A DNA stretch of 64,000 nucleotides, from positions 1-64,000 of the forward strand of contig CAUYUJ010012747.1 in the NCBI GenBank assembly GCA_963575745.1, read 5' to 3'. Positions 41,008 through 50,876 of the stretch are shown here, piece by piece. The position numbers were made by a program, and so were the translations under genes. The notes beneath the pieces are model-generated. The model had not been told where the DNA came from, did not search any database, and worked only from the letters and a program-made list of their open reading frames with translations. Source of the DNA: Prorocentrum cordatum (taxonomy: Eukaryota; Sar; Dinophyceae; Prorocentrales; Prorocentraceae). The first letter of the stretch is position 1. Each line of letters opens with the position of its first letter.

Positions 41008-41352
41008 CGACATGGGTACGGAAAGAATGGGTACCATGCCGTACAGCAGTTCCTGTTCATTTTGAACAGGACTCGCTGTCGGTGTCGCCGCGGCCTGTGT
41101 CTGTTTGAGACAGAAGGCCGCCTGCCCAACAGCGGCCGCTGTTGGTTCGGGACAACATTTGCTGTTGGGCATTGTGCCCATTTTTTCGGTTCCCATTTCG
41201 GGCGTCCAAATACCCTTTGCTATCCCCCCCTGTCGTTTTCCCCGATGGCTGCTGGAGCGGCGGTCCTGGCCGACGCGGTGTCACACAGCCCCGTTGGGCC
41301 AGTGAGGCAGCACGGGGTCACGCCAGCCCCTCAGGGCTCCCCCCTGTCGCCT
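41008..41352 (+). repeat. Duplicate of 35117-35465
   Basis: CGACATGGGTACGGAAAGAA at the left through GATGGCTGCTGGAGCGGCGG and GCACGGGGTCACGCCAGCCC at the right. By eye well over 90 percent identical to the 35-kb copy, including non-repetitive-looking parts. A shorter, more diverged version lies at 41890-42110. Confidence 0.85.
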
Positions 41353-41579
41353 CTGGCCCTCCCTCCGGTGCACCCGGCGCCTTCATCTGGCCTCCGTGGG
41401 GCCCAGGAGCGGGGGCGCCCCTCGCCGCCTCGTCCGGGCGCGCCGCCTCGAAGGCCTTGGGCGGGATTTGTATATGCGGAGTCGGGCCCGGCCGGCGGGC
41501 GCGTTCCTCGGCTCACCGTCGCCTCCAGCCCCGATCGGGACGATCGAGACGGGTACGGAGAGAATCGGGCCGGGCGAAA

Positions 41580-41598
41580 GGTCAACGCCCCGACTGTA
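41580..41598 (+). mobile_element. Solo right end of the TA MITE
   Basis: GGTCAACGCCCCGACTGTA is the exact right terminus of family A with no left part, next to a junction with unrelated GC-rich sequence. A truncated insertion. Confidence 0.6.
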
Positions 41599-41724
41599 GT
41601 CGCACCCAGGCGCTGTTCGGGGAGGGGTTCGGACCCCCCCTTCACAGGTTGATGCTCGCGCACGGCGATCGCAGCGCACCCCCCGTCCACGGCCCGCCCC
41701 GGCGCCGCCCCCCAGCCCCGACCA

Positions 41725-42115
41725 AGCGGGCCGAACGAAAGGGGGGGATTGGGAAAGGGGGGGATACGAAGTTTGCTGCATGCAGCTGGTTTCGGCTTCA
41801 CCGAGGGGCCCATTCCTCGATGCATAGCCGCCTCCGGCGCCGTGAGGCGCCAGGAAAATCAGCGACGCGAGCTGATTCTCAAACCCCCCCTTTGCTATCC
41901 CCCCCTTTCGCCCGACCCGAAAGAATGGGTACAAGGACCGGCGGCAGTTCCTGCTTTGCACGGGACTCGTTGTCGGTGTCGCGCCGCGGACCGTGCCCAT
42001 TTGAGACAGCATGCCCAACAGCGGTCGTTGCTGGTTTCGGTTTGGGGCAACACTTTTGTTGGTCACTGTGCCCATGCGTTCCGAGCCCATTCCGGGCGTC
42101 CAAGCCCGAGAGGCG
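41725..42115 (+). mobile_element. GGGGGGATA-ended composite element, copy 2
   Basis: GAACGAAAGGGGGGGATTGG and GGATACGAAGTTTGCTGCAT, then AAAATCAGCGACGCGAGCTG, match 34965-35100. It reaches GCTATCCCCCCCTTTCGCCC at 41890 and continues into GAATGGGTACAAGGACCGGC and GGGCGTCCAAG at 42105. Confidence 0.7.
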
Positions 42116-42240
42116 GCAGGGAAACAAGTTTTGCGTTGTTTGATGCGCTCACGCCCTCTCTGCTAATGTGTTGGCCCTGGAGTCATGATTGGATGACCCC
42201 CCTCGTCCTCCGGGGGGAACAGCGTTCCTGGCGGCGAAAG

Positions 42241-42397
42241 CCGAGCATTTTCTTTGGGTGGAGGGCAAGGGGTGAAATCTGAAGAATTTTCGAGGCTTGA
42301 ACTTGCAAAAGGTGAATCACAAGACGGATTGATGTCCGAGGTGCGAAAGCCAATCTGGATTTCACCCCGAGCCCTCCACCCTGAGAAAATGTTCCGG
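42241..42397. mobile_element. MITE with CATTTTCT-GGGTGGAGGG ends, duplication AAAG
   Basis: GCATTTTCTTTGGGTGGAGG at the left and CCCTCCACCCTGAGAAAATG at the right, about 38-bp imperfect inverse arms around a GGGGTGAAATC/GATTTCACCCC pair. AAAG lies at 42237-42240 and 42398-42401. The only copy noticed here. Confidence 0.75.
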
Positions 42398-42452
42398 AAA
42401 GGTGCTTCTTCTCCCCCCCCTGCATTGTGACCCCTGACCAGCGTTTCGTGTT

Positions 42453-42701
42453 GTGCTGTGTGTTATGATTCGAGTGACGTCAAGAGACGCGGTTCTGTCG
42501 CACCTCGGGTTTTTTTTAACACGCATTGATATGATTGGCCCTACAAGAGACTTGTGGGTGTGTACGCCAGACGGTCATGTGTTTGAGCCTGTCATGGTCC
42601 ACGGTACTTTTCTTGACCCACCGTGCAGTGTTTTTGGTGCCGATGCCATCGCCCTCGACGAAGCATCGAAGGAAGTGGCCAGGCTCTTTTGTGAGTCCTA
42701 G
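42453..42701 (+). CDS. Unrecognised 82-codon open frame
   Basis: Mixed-composition frame ending in TAG. Segments such as GPTRDLWVCTPDGHVFEP and ADAIALDEASKEVARLFCES look protein-like and are not repeat-derived. No domain was recognised, and a 79-codon frame overlaps on minus (42516-42755). It could be a single exon or fragment, or chance. Confidence 0.3.
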   Translation: MLCVMIRVTSRDAVLSHLGFFLTRIDMIGPTRDLWVCTPDGHVFEPVMVHGTFLDPPCSVFGADAIALDEASKEVARLFCES

Positions 42702-43009
42702 ATCACCAACGGCTGCAGCTCGGGCTGCTTGCGCCGCGCCAAACAAAACAAACAAGTTGGCCCTACAAGTTTTTTATTCAAGAGGCTTACGCAATGCCGC
42801 CGAACCCCCGAAGAGTGATGAAGTCCACGGGCGAGGCCTCTGAGGGCCTCCTCGGGGACCCTCTGCGGGGGCCTCTCTTTTGGCCTCCCCGGGGGGGGGG
42901 GGGGCCTTTCCCGGCCTCTCGTGGGAGTCTCGTCGGCGCCTGCTGGCGGTCTCGGGGGTCCTCCTGTGGCGGAGGGCCAGGAATGTCAGTTCGAGCTGCT
43001 TCTCTTGGG

Positions 43010-43440
43010 CTCTCCTCGAGGAGGAGGCGGAGGAGGAGGAGGAGCAGCAGGAAGAGAAGGAGGAGGAGGAGGAGGAGGAGGAGCCCCTCTTGAGGCCCTC
43101 TCGAGCTCTCATGGGATGTCTTGGGCGCCTCTTGAGCCGTCTCGGGATCCACTTCGGCCGTCCTGGGGCCCTCTTGCGGGCTTCTCGGCTCGTCTTGGAG
43201 CGATCTGGGATGCATCTTGACACTTGATCCGTCTTGGACGCTCTCCAGACCAAACATGCGGAAATGCGAATATGCTGAAAACGCTTGTTTCCCCCAAGGA
43301 TTTTGACGATGATTGTTCCTTGGGGCCCTCTCGGGGACATCTTGGAACTCTCTTAGGGGCGTCTTTGGAGGCCTCTTGGGCAGTCTTGAGGCCATCCTTG
43401 GTTGACGTTGAGGACTCCTCGGCGTGTTGGAGCCCAGCTT
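43010..43440 (-). repeat. GGA array then CTCTTGGGG-type degenerate array
   Basis: A GGA block (43020-43085) is followed by loose CTCTTGAGGCCCTCT and TCTTGGGCGCCTCTTG units and a TTTTGACGATGATTGTTCC spacer. It is the reverse complement of the CCAAGA array type at 9.3-12.1 kb, including a GGxxATTTTxGAxG spacer echo. Confidence 0.7.
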
Positions 43441-43499
43441 GAGCGAGCTTGCATGGCATCTTGGGCATGCTGGAGGCCTTGGACCCAAGGTTTGGAGGC

Positions 43500-43568
43500 T
43501 ATGGAGGAGGAAGGAGGGAGGATGAGGAGGAGGAGGAGGAGGAGGAGGAGGAGGAAGAGAAGGAAAAC
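43500..43568 (+). repeat. (GGA)n block
   Basis: GGAGGA repeats with AAGGAGG interruptions. Confidence 0.9.
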
Positions 43569-43792
43569 ACCCTCGCTCGCCGCCGAGTCGTACCCGAGCG
43601 ATGCTCCTCGGCCCTCCCCGCTCTCGGGGCCCACCCCCGGGCACCTCGGGGGGCTCTCCTGCGGCCTCGATGGGCGCGTTTATAATATCAAGTTCGAGGG
43701 AAAGGCGGGGGGGGGGGACAGCCAATCATCTCACACGCCTTTGCACCCGGGGCCAGCGGGGGTCGGCGGCTATATCTTGGACTCACATGACA

Positions 43793-44060
43793 GTCGGACC
43801 GAGAGATAAGATCGAGGTCGGCTCAGGGAGGGCACCCTAGTGTTCTTCGCTCTTGTTGGCTGCTCTGGTGCATCCTGGGGAGGGTTCTCTTGGATGCTCT
43901 GTTTGCTTGGGCCGACGGAGGGCCGCATGCTCTTGAAGGATGCTCCTCTGCCGCCCCCGTTTCTGCCCGACCCGACACGGGTCCAGCGAGCCAGCTCTGA
44001 TCGCAGAGAGGGTTCTGAGAAGGGTTCTCTTGGATGTTCTGTTTGTTCGGGCCGACGGGT
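43793..44060 (+). repeat. Dispersed repeat with internal duplication
   Basis: 43795-43885 matches 28250-28350. AGGGTTCTCTTGGATG(C/T)TCT plus GTTTGxTxGGGCCGACGG occurs at 43882 and 44018. Confidence 0.6.
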
Positions 44061-44261
44061 CCCGACCCGAGGCGGGGCCCGTCGGCAGGCCCGTGCCGCC
44101 TCGGCGCGGCGACGCGGCGCGCACCGCGCGGCGCCGGGGGCTATGGGCCCCCCCCGTGAGGGCCCGCCTCGGGCCACCCGCAGGGCCCGTGCCGATCCGA
44201 TCGATCCGCTTCGACGACCGCCGCTGCTGGCCGGCTCGCTCCGACTCGACTCCGACGGTCC

Positions 44262-44645
44262 TCCTCCTCCTTCGCCTCCTCCTCCTTCTCCTCCTCCTCC
44301 TCCTCCTCCTCCTCCTCCTCCTCCTCCTCCTCCTCCTCCTCCTCCTCCCCCTCTCCCTCAGGTCCGCTACGACACGCGTCCGCGGATAACGAAAATCAGC
44401 GCCATGGTAAGGGATGGGAGGGAGGGGTAGGACGTCAGATATGACGCGAGCGCACCTAGCTTGCCCTCATCCCTCCTCCTCCTCCTCCTCCTCCTCCTCC
44501 TCCTCCTCCTCCTCCTCCTCCTCCTCCTCCTCCTCCTCCTCCTCCTCCTCCCCCTCCTCCTCCTCCTCCTCCTCCTCCTCCTCCTCCTCCTCCTCCTCCG
44601 CCTCCTCCTCCTCCTCCTCCTCCTCCTCCTCCTCCTCCTCCTCCC
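44262..44645 (+). repeat. Two (CTC)n blocks
   Basis: CTC repeats at 44262-44360 and 44474-44643, separated by unique sequence. The second is a nearly perfect array of over 50 units. Confidence 0.95.
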
Positions 44646-44777
44646 GGTGCTCGGCGCTGCCGTGCGCCCGGGCGCCGCCGAGCCGATATACAGGGTCGGC
44701 TCCGTGCCGGTGCGGCCCGGTCCCACGCGCCCTCCGCAGCACGGCCAGAGGTTCCCGACGCGATGCGGACCGGCCCT

Positions 44778-44965
44778 GGTCTGGTAAAACGACGCGAAGA
44801 TGGGGACAAAATCGGATCGGGATAACTCGACATCTCTGAGAATCGGCGGGTTTGGAGGATGTATTGGGCGCCGCGGTCGCTCCAGAGCGTTCCGGAACGC
44901 TCTGAGAGCGCTCCGGAACGCTCTGGAGCGATTTATCCCGATCGTACCCCTGTTTTACTGGTCCG
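44778..44965. mobile_element. Inverted-repeat element with GAGCGTTCCGGAACGCTC core
   Basis: GGTCTGGTAAAACGACG plus GATCGGGATAACTCG at the left faces CGATTTATCCCGATCGTACC plus CCCTGTTTTACTGGTCC at the right. The core is a palindrome built from two GAGCGxTCCGGAACGCTCT units (44878-44930). A lone GAGCGTTCCGGAACGC also occurs at 53198. Confidence 0.72.
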
Positions 44966-45164
44966 GGGTGAGGCCCAGCCCGTGCTCCGGCGGCCTCGCG
45001 CTGAGCAGGAGCCTCTGCGGGGCAGGTCTCTTCGTCGGCCACGTTGGCCCTCGGGGGGGGCCCTGGCAGAGTCCGCCGGACCGTCGGGGAGCGGCTCGTG
45101 ACAAAGAGCGGGTTCCCGGGAAGGGGCCCAGATCTCGTTGGGAAGAGAGCCACGCCTGCGACAA

Positions 45165-45445
45165 AGTTCGGGGGCGGCCAAGAAGAGGGGGGTTATGACT
45201 TGGGGGGGGGATATCAGGGCGAGGGCCATGATACCTCCCCAGGTTTCGTGACGCCTCCTCTTGTTTCAAGACGTCCCCGGCGGCCCCCCCTGGGCCGCGC
45301 ACATGCCGCCGGCCACGATTTGTCCCCCCGCTTGGCCGCCCCCGTTTCTTTCGTCGCTCAGATGTCTGGGGGCGCCGGGGGCAGACCGGGTCAGCATGGA
45401 GCAGGTGGGCCTGGAGGAGAGGAGTCTTGCAGGTCCTTCGCCGCC
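45165..45445 (+). mobile_element. TCGGGGGCGGCC-ended element, copy 2
   Basis: TTCGGGGGCGGCCAAGAAGA faces CCGCTTGGCCGCCCCCGT (45330-45347). The downstream GTCAGCATGGAGCAGGTGGG and GAGTCTTGCAGGTCCTTCGC match copy 1 at 39.5 kb. Confidence 0.72.
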
Positions 45446-45569
45446 TTCGCGCCCCACCCGGCGGGGGCCACGCCTGCGACAAAGTCACGACGTCGGACGT
45501 CCGAGATCGGGAGCCTCGAAAGCGGCTGAGCTGCTGAGGGTCGGATGTCTGGGCTTTAGCCTTGATCGC

Positions 45570-45665
45570 CAGAAAGAATTCCGAGCACCAAGAAAGTACC
45601 GAAACTCTAATTAGGTTTTTCACGTGTCGGGCCTTGGGGCACTCTCATTCGATACTGTTTCGACA
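45570..45665 (+). repeat. Dispersed repeat shared with 25.87 kb
   Basis: GAGCACCAAGAAAGTACCGA and TTTTCACGTGTCGGG parallel GAGCACCCAGGAAGTACCGA and TTTTCAGGTGTCGGG at 25878-25930. Confidence 0.55.
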
Positions 45666-45900
45666 TTGTTTCGACAGGGTCCTCAAGTGCGATGGGAGCA
45701 ACATAAGCCGAGCCTCGAGGACCGAAGTGTGTACTCGTCTTGGACCTCTTCTGGGCCTCCGTGTCGCCACAGCAGGACTCGGCCTCAAACGTTTCGTCAG
45801 AAGGCACCTCAGGGGATCGCTTCCGCGGCTGCGCATCGGAGTGGCCCTTCACGCGAGTCTTGTGGTGCGGGCCCACGGGCATTCCCCCCCCAGTGGTAAG

Positions 45901-46053
45901 TCGGGCGTGTCCCTTTACAGGAGGAATATCAAAAAATACTCAAAAATACTCAGGGGACGATTTTTTGACGATTCTATAAATAGTTTGAAACATTGTTGGT
46001 GCATGTTTCAAGTATTCGCCAAACATCCGCCTGTAGGGGGGACACGCCCGACC
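45901..46053 (+). mobile_element. MITE family B
   Basis: TCGGGCGTGTCCCTTTACAG, GGAGGAATATCAAAAAATAC and CAGGGGACGATTTTTT; right end CATCCGCCTGTAGGGGGGAC and ACGCCCGACCT. Confidence 0.9.
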
Positions 46054-46417
46054 TAACCCCAGTGTGTGCTTGCGCGTCTGGAGTTGGCTCCCCGCGGCCT
46101 CCAAAAGCCGCGCACCGAAAGTTGCACTCCCGCATACGGCGTCGGCCCATGGCCGACGTCGGCGGCGACGACGTCGACGGCCTCGTCTGCGAGGTTCTGG
46201 GGCCGCCCGCGGGAAGGCGGCCCTGCGGCCCACCCCCGCCCCGCCCCCTGCCCGCCATCCTGGCGTGCCGCCGCATGGCGTCGGCCGCGGTGTGGGCCGC
46301 TGCTGCGGCCGTGCCCCGCCGCGAGCGGCCGTGCATTGGCCGCTCCCCGCTGCTCCTCTCTGCACTCAGAGGGTGAGAAGAAGCCGATAATTAGCGCCGC
46401 TCGTCCTGCAGATTGGG

Positions 46418-46640
46418 CGCCCGAATTATCCGGGGTAACTCGGGTCCGGGGTAAGTCGGGTTTGGGTTCCCGGAAAAGGAACCCGAGTTATCCCTGACCC
46501 GAGTTATCCCTGATGATTCGGGGCTCTGGACGCCCGAGTTATCCGGGGTAACTCGGGTCCGGGGTAACTCGGGTTTGGATTCCCGAAAAGCGAACCCGAG
46601 TTATCCCTGACCCGAGTTACCCCTGATGATTCGGGGCTCT
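46418..46640. repeat. Two palindromic GGTAACTCGGG modules in tandem
   Basis: Each module reads GCCCGA(G/A)TTATCCGGGG, TAACTCGGGTCCGGGG, then inverse AACCCGAGTTATCCCTGACC and TGATGATTCGGGGCTCTG. Each can fold as one hairpin. The same module type is at 53938-54270 and 54650-54770. Confidence 0.8.
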
Positions 46641-46747
46641 GAGCAGAGCCATCGTCGCCACGGCTGGATTTCCCTCGAGCTGCACGTCAGCTGGCACCCC
46701 AGGAGAGAGATCCGGGGAGTGGCCGCTGTGCCCTCGTCTCTGGACAC

Positions 46748-46895
46748 GTCGATTCAGGAATTGACCGTTTTCGGTTCGCGAGAGGGCGTCGCGGCCGTCA
46801 TTTCTGCGGGTCCAGGTCCGTCGGTCTCGGTCCCAGGCCGGTTTTCACCAAGGGGAGGTCTGCTGAAGGGAGGTTTGTCCACCGCCGATTGTCAG
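46748..46895 (+). repeat. Repeat shared with 34.0 kb
   Basis: GACACGTCGATTCAGGAATT, GCGGGTCCAGGTCCGTCGGT and TTTGTCCACCGCCGAT match 34015-34170. Confidence 0.7.
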
Positions 46896-46989
46896 AGCAC
46901 GGCCCCTGGAAGCCGGAGACGGCGGGGAAAGGGCGCCTTCGTCCTCTCGGGTCTTTGGAAGTCGTGGAGGCGAGCTGCGGCAAGGAGGG

Positions 46990-47770
46990 TGCACAGCAAG
47001 AGAGAGGAACCCACAAGAGAGAGGAACCTACACACAGACTGGGGTGCTTCTGCATCAGAACTTTGACCTCCGTCATCCTCGCATCCTGGAGAAAAAACAT
47101 ACACCAGAGAAGCACCCCAATCAGTGGATGGTTTGATCGATAAGGAGATCGACTGGGAACCCTGGAACCAGGAACCCACCGAAATCGGCCCGGAACCAAT
47201 GACCAGGAACCAGGGAAGCCGGAACCGGGAACCCCAGAACCCGGAACCCAGCTGGCCACCAAAATCGGCGGGAAATTTTCACCAAATCTCCCAACTTCCG
47301 CTAGGACCCCTTCAGTGCAAGCGCGGATTGGGGAACAACGAAAGATGTTGACAGTGGTCGGCCTTCCTGGGCGCCCTTGCTGGGCCCAGGGGTGCACAGC
47401 AAGAGAGAGGAACCCACGAGAGAGAAGAACCTACCCAGAGATCCGATGTCGTGAATTTTTCTATACGGGGTCCCTGGAGGTCCCGACCCCTTCCCCGGGA
47501 CTGGTTTTTCATCCTGAATCGTTTGTTGACTGTCCTGTGGCCCGGCGAAGGCCCCTAGAAGCCGAAAAGGGCGAAAAATGTCCGTCTTGATTTTGTTCGA
47601 TACGTTGGATCTCTGGGTACACACAGACTGGGGTGCTTCTGCATCAGAACTTTGACCTCCGTCATCCTCGCATCCTGGAGAGAAAAAAAATAGGCAGGTG
47701 TTGGCAGTGTTCGGCCTCCCCGGGCGCCCCTTGCTGGGCCCGGGGGCCACCGGGAGGGAGAGCCCGGCCC
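46990..47770 (+). repeat. Local duplications: CACAGCAAGAGAGAGGAACC and ACACAGACTGGGGTGCTTCT
   Basis: CACAGCAAGAGAGAGGAACC lies at 46993 and 47395. A stretch of about 65 bp starting ACACAGACTGGGGTGCTTCT is nearly exact at 47033 and 47622. A run of CGGAACC/GGAACC units occupies 47155-47265. No gene is recognised. Confidence 0.75.
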
Positions 47771-47808
47771 TCGGGAGGGTTCCAGTCATCTGGGGAGCCA
47801 CGTTGCTT

Positions 47809-47860
47809 GGCATCGCTCGGGCGTGCGCATTTTTCCTCTTAGAGGACGATCTAGGAGACT
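47809..47860 (+). mobile_element. Left-end fragment of the GGCATCGCTCGGACG MITE
   Basis: GGCATCGCTCGGGCGTGCGC plus ATTTTTCCTCTTAGAGG; the right arm is missing. Confidence 0.5.
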
Positions 47861-47873
47861 GTGTTTCTTAGGG

Positions 47874-48045
47874 TCCGGCGACAACCTGCCTTATCGGGCT
47901 TGCCCCCCCTCCCCCCCCCCCCCAGGATAACCGAACCTTGCCAGTTATGCAGGTCCAGGGTGGGAGGGCGCGGGCATATGCAGGGCTGCCCACAGCGCGA
48001 AGATTAGGTTATCGGCCGGCCCCCTCCTCCCCCCCCCGCCGGATT
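47874..48045 (+). mobile_element. GTCCGGCGA(C/T)AACC element, copy 1
   Basis: GTCCGGCGACAACCTGCC, ATCGGGCTTGCCCCCC, CAGGGCTGCCCACAGCGCGA and CCGGATTCAAAAA parallel 61136-61325. In that copy the ends GGCGATAACCCGGG and CCCGGGTTATCGCC are perfect inverses. Confidence 0.75.
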
Positions 48046-48207
48046 CAAAAAAGATTAAAATTATCCCGGCAAAGCAACCTAACAGCGATATGTAGAAGCA
48101 TATCTGAAAGCATTCCCCTTAAGATTCAGATGAGAATCCAGTTGTAGAATTCTGCTGTTCTCGCAGTCGTAGTCGCATTCGCGATGACAGTCGCAGCGGC
48201 ACGGCAC

Positions 48208-48530
48208 AGCAGCCTCAGCCTCAGCCTCAGCCTCAGCCTCAGCCTCAGCCTGCCTCAGCCTCAGCCTCAGCCTGCTTCAGCCTCAGCCTCAGTCTGCCTT
48301 CAGCCTCGGCCTCAGCCTCAGCCTGCCTCAGCCTCAGCCTGCATCAGCCTCAGCCTCAGCCTCAGCCTGCCTCAGCATCAGCCTGCTTCAGCCTCAGCCT
48401 CAGCCTGCCTCAGCCTCAGCCTCAGTCTGCTTCAGCCTCAGCCTCAGTCTGCCTTCAGCCTCGGCCTCAGCCTCAGCCTGCCTCAGCCTCAGCCTGCCTC
48501 GGCCGCAGCATCAGCCTGCCTCAGCATTCA
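48208..48530 (+). repeat. CAGCCT hexanucleotide array
   Basis: CAGCCTCAGCCTGCCTCAGC repeats with occasional CTT and GCAT variants. Minisatellite. Confidence 0.95.
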
Positions 48531-49085
48531 AAATGTGGCCCAGGAATGGAGTTCTGGGAACTAGAAGAACACGAAGTGGCCTACAGTTGGCTCCGGGCAT
48601 TCAAAATCATGCCCAGGAATGGAGTTCTGGGAACTAGAAGACCACGAAGTGGCCTACAGTTGGCTCCGGGCATCCAAAATGTGGCCCGAGAATGGAGTTC
48701 TGGGAAATCGAAGAGCACGAAGTGGCCTACAGTTGGCTCTGGAACCCAAAATGTGGCCCGGGAATGGAGTTATGGGAACTCGAAGAGCACGAAGTGGCCT
48801 ACAGTTGGCTCCGGGCACTCAAAATGTAGCCCGGGAATGGAGTTATGGGAACTCGAAGAGCACGAAGTGTGTGACTGTTGACGAAAAACGAGCCCGGCTC
48901 TGTTCCCAGTTCTCCAGAATGTGGCCCGGGAATGGAGTTATGGGAACTCGAAGAGCACGAAGTGTGTGACTGTTGGCGAAAAGCGAGCCCGGCTCTGTTC
49001 CCGGTTCTCCAGAATGTGGCCCGGGAATGGAGTTCTGGGAGGTCGAAGATCACGGAGTGTGTGATTGCTGGCGAAAAACGATTCC
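48530..49085 (+). repeat. 73-bp satellite with later 94-98 bp units
   Basis: Units start at AAAATGTGGCCCGGGAATGG near 48530, 48602, 48675, 48747, 48820, then 48914 and 49012. The first five are 72-73 bp (core GAACACGAAGTGGCCTACAG). The last ones add a GTGTGTGACTGTTGxCGAAA segment. Repeat and spacer are not separable, so it is not a CRISPR array. Confidence 0.92.
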
Positions 49086-49164
49086 CGGTTCTCCTCCCCG
49101 GCACCCGCCCAGACCCTCTTGAGGAGTCATGATGCTCTCTTTTGACCCTACTAGAAACAAGGGC

Positions 49165-49328
49165 TCCCCCGAGGGCGCGAAGTTATTCGCGCTTCGCGCT
49201 TCGCGGTCCTCGTTCCTCCTCCCCCTCCTCCTCGTCCTCCTGTTCTCCCTTTGGGAGGGCGGCGCGAGAGCGCGAAGTTATTCGCGCTTCGCGCTTCGCG
49301 GAGCGCGAAGCGCGAAGTTGGGAGCCCT
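49165..49328. repeat. GCGCGAAG hairpin-rich repeat
   Basis: GGGCGCGAAGTTATTCGCGC occurs at 49173 and, as GAGCGCGAAGTTATTCGCGC, at 49269. Each is followed by TTCGCGCTTCGCG. Related to 31880-32012. Confidence 0.75.
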
Positions 49329-49710
49329 AGAGAAACCTATCAGCAAACGCTGTTAGGTAAAAAGGTCTCTAGGAGCATTTTGGATAAGTTTGCGGAGACG
49401 CACACGCACGTCACCGACAGACGAGCGGGGAAGGACCGCCCGAGCGGTGGCACGCTTCGGCAAGAAGCACGACATTGGGCTTTTGGGAGGAGGGCCGCTC
49501 CCAGACTGCTTCTCACTGCGCTCTGCGGCCCACTTCGATCCGACCCGCTGTCGATCCGATGTCGTTCGCGGCCAGCCCTGTCCAGCTCGATGCCGCTCTC
49601 CCGACGATGCGATGCGGCCCGAGGTCGGCACGCAGTCGTGGCTCCTGGCGCGGCCGATCCGATTCGCTGTCGACGTCGGCTGGCCCGATTCGGTTCGATT
49701 TCGATGTCCT

Positions 49711-49874
49711 TCAGGAGGGGAAAAAACACACAGACGCAATTGATCGTCGATTCCCAAGAAAATATGGGAAAGTATGGGAAGTGGGGGGGGAAGACAAAAA
49801 CCCAGAAAATATGGGAAAATATGGGGAATCGTTTTATTTGTGTGTATTTATTTGTGTGTCCTTGGGCCCCTTCA
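49711..49874 (+). mobile_element. TCAGGAGGGG...GGCCCCTTCA element, duplication GTCCT
   Basis: GTCCT at 49706-49710 and 49875-49879; 164 bp. AACACACAGACGCAATTGAT and GTGTGTATTTATTTGTGTGT inside. Well-preserved copy. Confidence 0.93.
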
Positions 49875-49991
49875 GTCCTGGCGATCCGATGCGGCCAGGT
49901 GCTTGCCCGGCGTTGCCGTGTCTTGGCGCAGCCGGTCCGACTCGATGCCGACTCCATGCCGATGCAGACCGATCGGACGCACATTCCTTGG

Positions 49992-50114
49992 CATCGCTCG
50001 GACGGGTGCATTTTTCCTTCGGCGAGGACAATCGAGGATCATCCTTGATCATTTGGCGAAAAACCCACGCACGAAAACGAAAAAAGCACAGGGAATGGAC
50101 GTCCGAGCGATGGC
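49992..50114 (+). mobile_element. GGCATCGCTCGGACG MITE
   Basis: GCATCGCTCGGACGGGTGCA to GAATGGACGTCCGAGCGATG. The interior matches 60740-60875 (CGGCGAGGACxATCGAGGA, CACGCACGAAA). Confidence 0.85.
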
Positions 50115-50204
50115 CAGATTCCGATTCAATCCGATTTCCGGAGTCGATGTTTCCTGATCTTGCATCGTCCGCCTCCTTTCGGCGTCCCCCGAACATACGA
50201 GTAC

Positions 50205-50405
50205 TATGTGTGCGTCCCCCCTTCCCCCCCCCCCCCCCGGGGCGACGCGCGCACCGAGAAGTCTTCTAGTGTACGCCCCGTGGCGAGCGCCTTCTTGCCA
50301 CGCCGCTCGGGAAACAAGACACACTACAAGATGGTTGCACTGCATGTTCGGGTCGGACGCAGGCCTCCGAGGAGGACACATAGTTCTAGTATTTCCTTGT
50401 GCGTC
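50205..50405 (+). repeat. Dispersed repeat shared with 18.8 kb
   Basis: GTGTGCGTCCCC, GGGGCGACGCGCGCACCGAG, CCGCTCGGGAAAC and GCCTCCGAGGAGGACACATA. See the partner at 18808. Confidence 0.7.
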
Positions 50406-50637
50406 CGCCTCCCCCCCCGTCGCCGCAGATTGCGCAGACATCCGGCGTCTTGTTTTTTAACCAGGTCGCCAGATCTCTCGACTCCTTCTTGCGGGGGGCT
50501 GGCACTCCTGGGCAGCCCCATGGAGCCAGAGTGCGGCGTCTGGAGGCCAACGACGGCGAGAAGCGGCGCCTTCACGTTTCTGGGCCGTGTGAGCTCTCGG
50601 AAGCGAGCTGCTGCAAGGAGGACATATGATATATGGA

Positions 50638-50845
50638 ATTCCTCCTCCTCCTCTTCCTCCTCCTCCTCCTCCCTCCTCCTCCTCCTCCTCCTCCTCCTCC
50701 TCCTCCTCCTCCTCCTCCTCCTCCTCCTCCTCCTCCTCCTCCCCCTCTCCCACCCCCTCCTCCTTCTCCTCCTCCTCCTCCTCCTCCTCCTCCTCCTCCT
50801 CCTCCTTCTCCTCCTCCTCCTCCTCCTCCTCTACCTCCTCCTCCG
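50638..50845 (+). repeat. (CTC)n block
   Basis: CTC/TCC array broken by CCCCCTCTCCCACCCCCTCC near 50742. Confidence 0.95.
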
Positions 50846-50876
50846 AAAGGGAGGAACCCACACAGCCTGGGGTGCT

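Noticed and set aside
48530-49085. Regular repeats considered as a CRISPR array
   Set aside because: Units of 72-98 bp are homologous along their whole length with no unique spacers. No Cas genes, and the context is eukaryotic.
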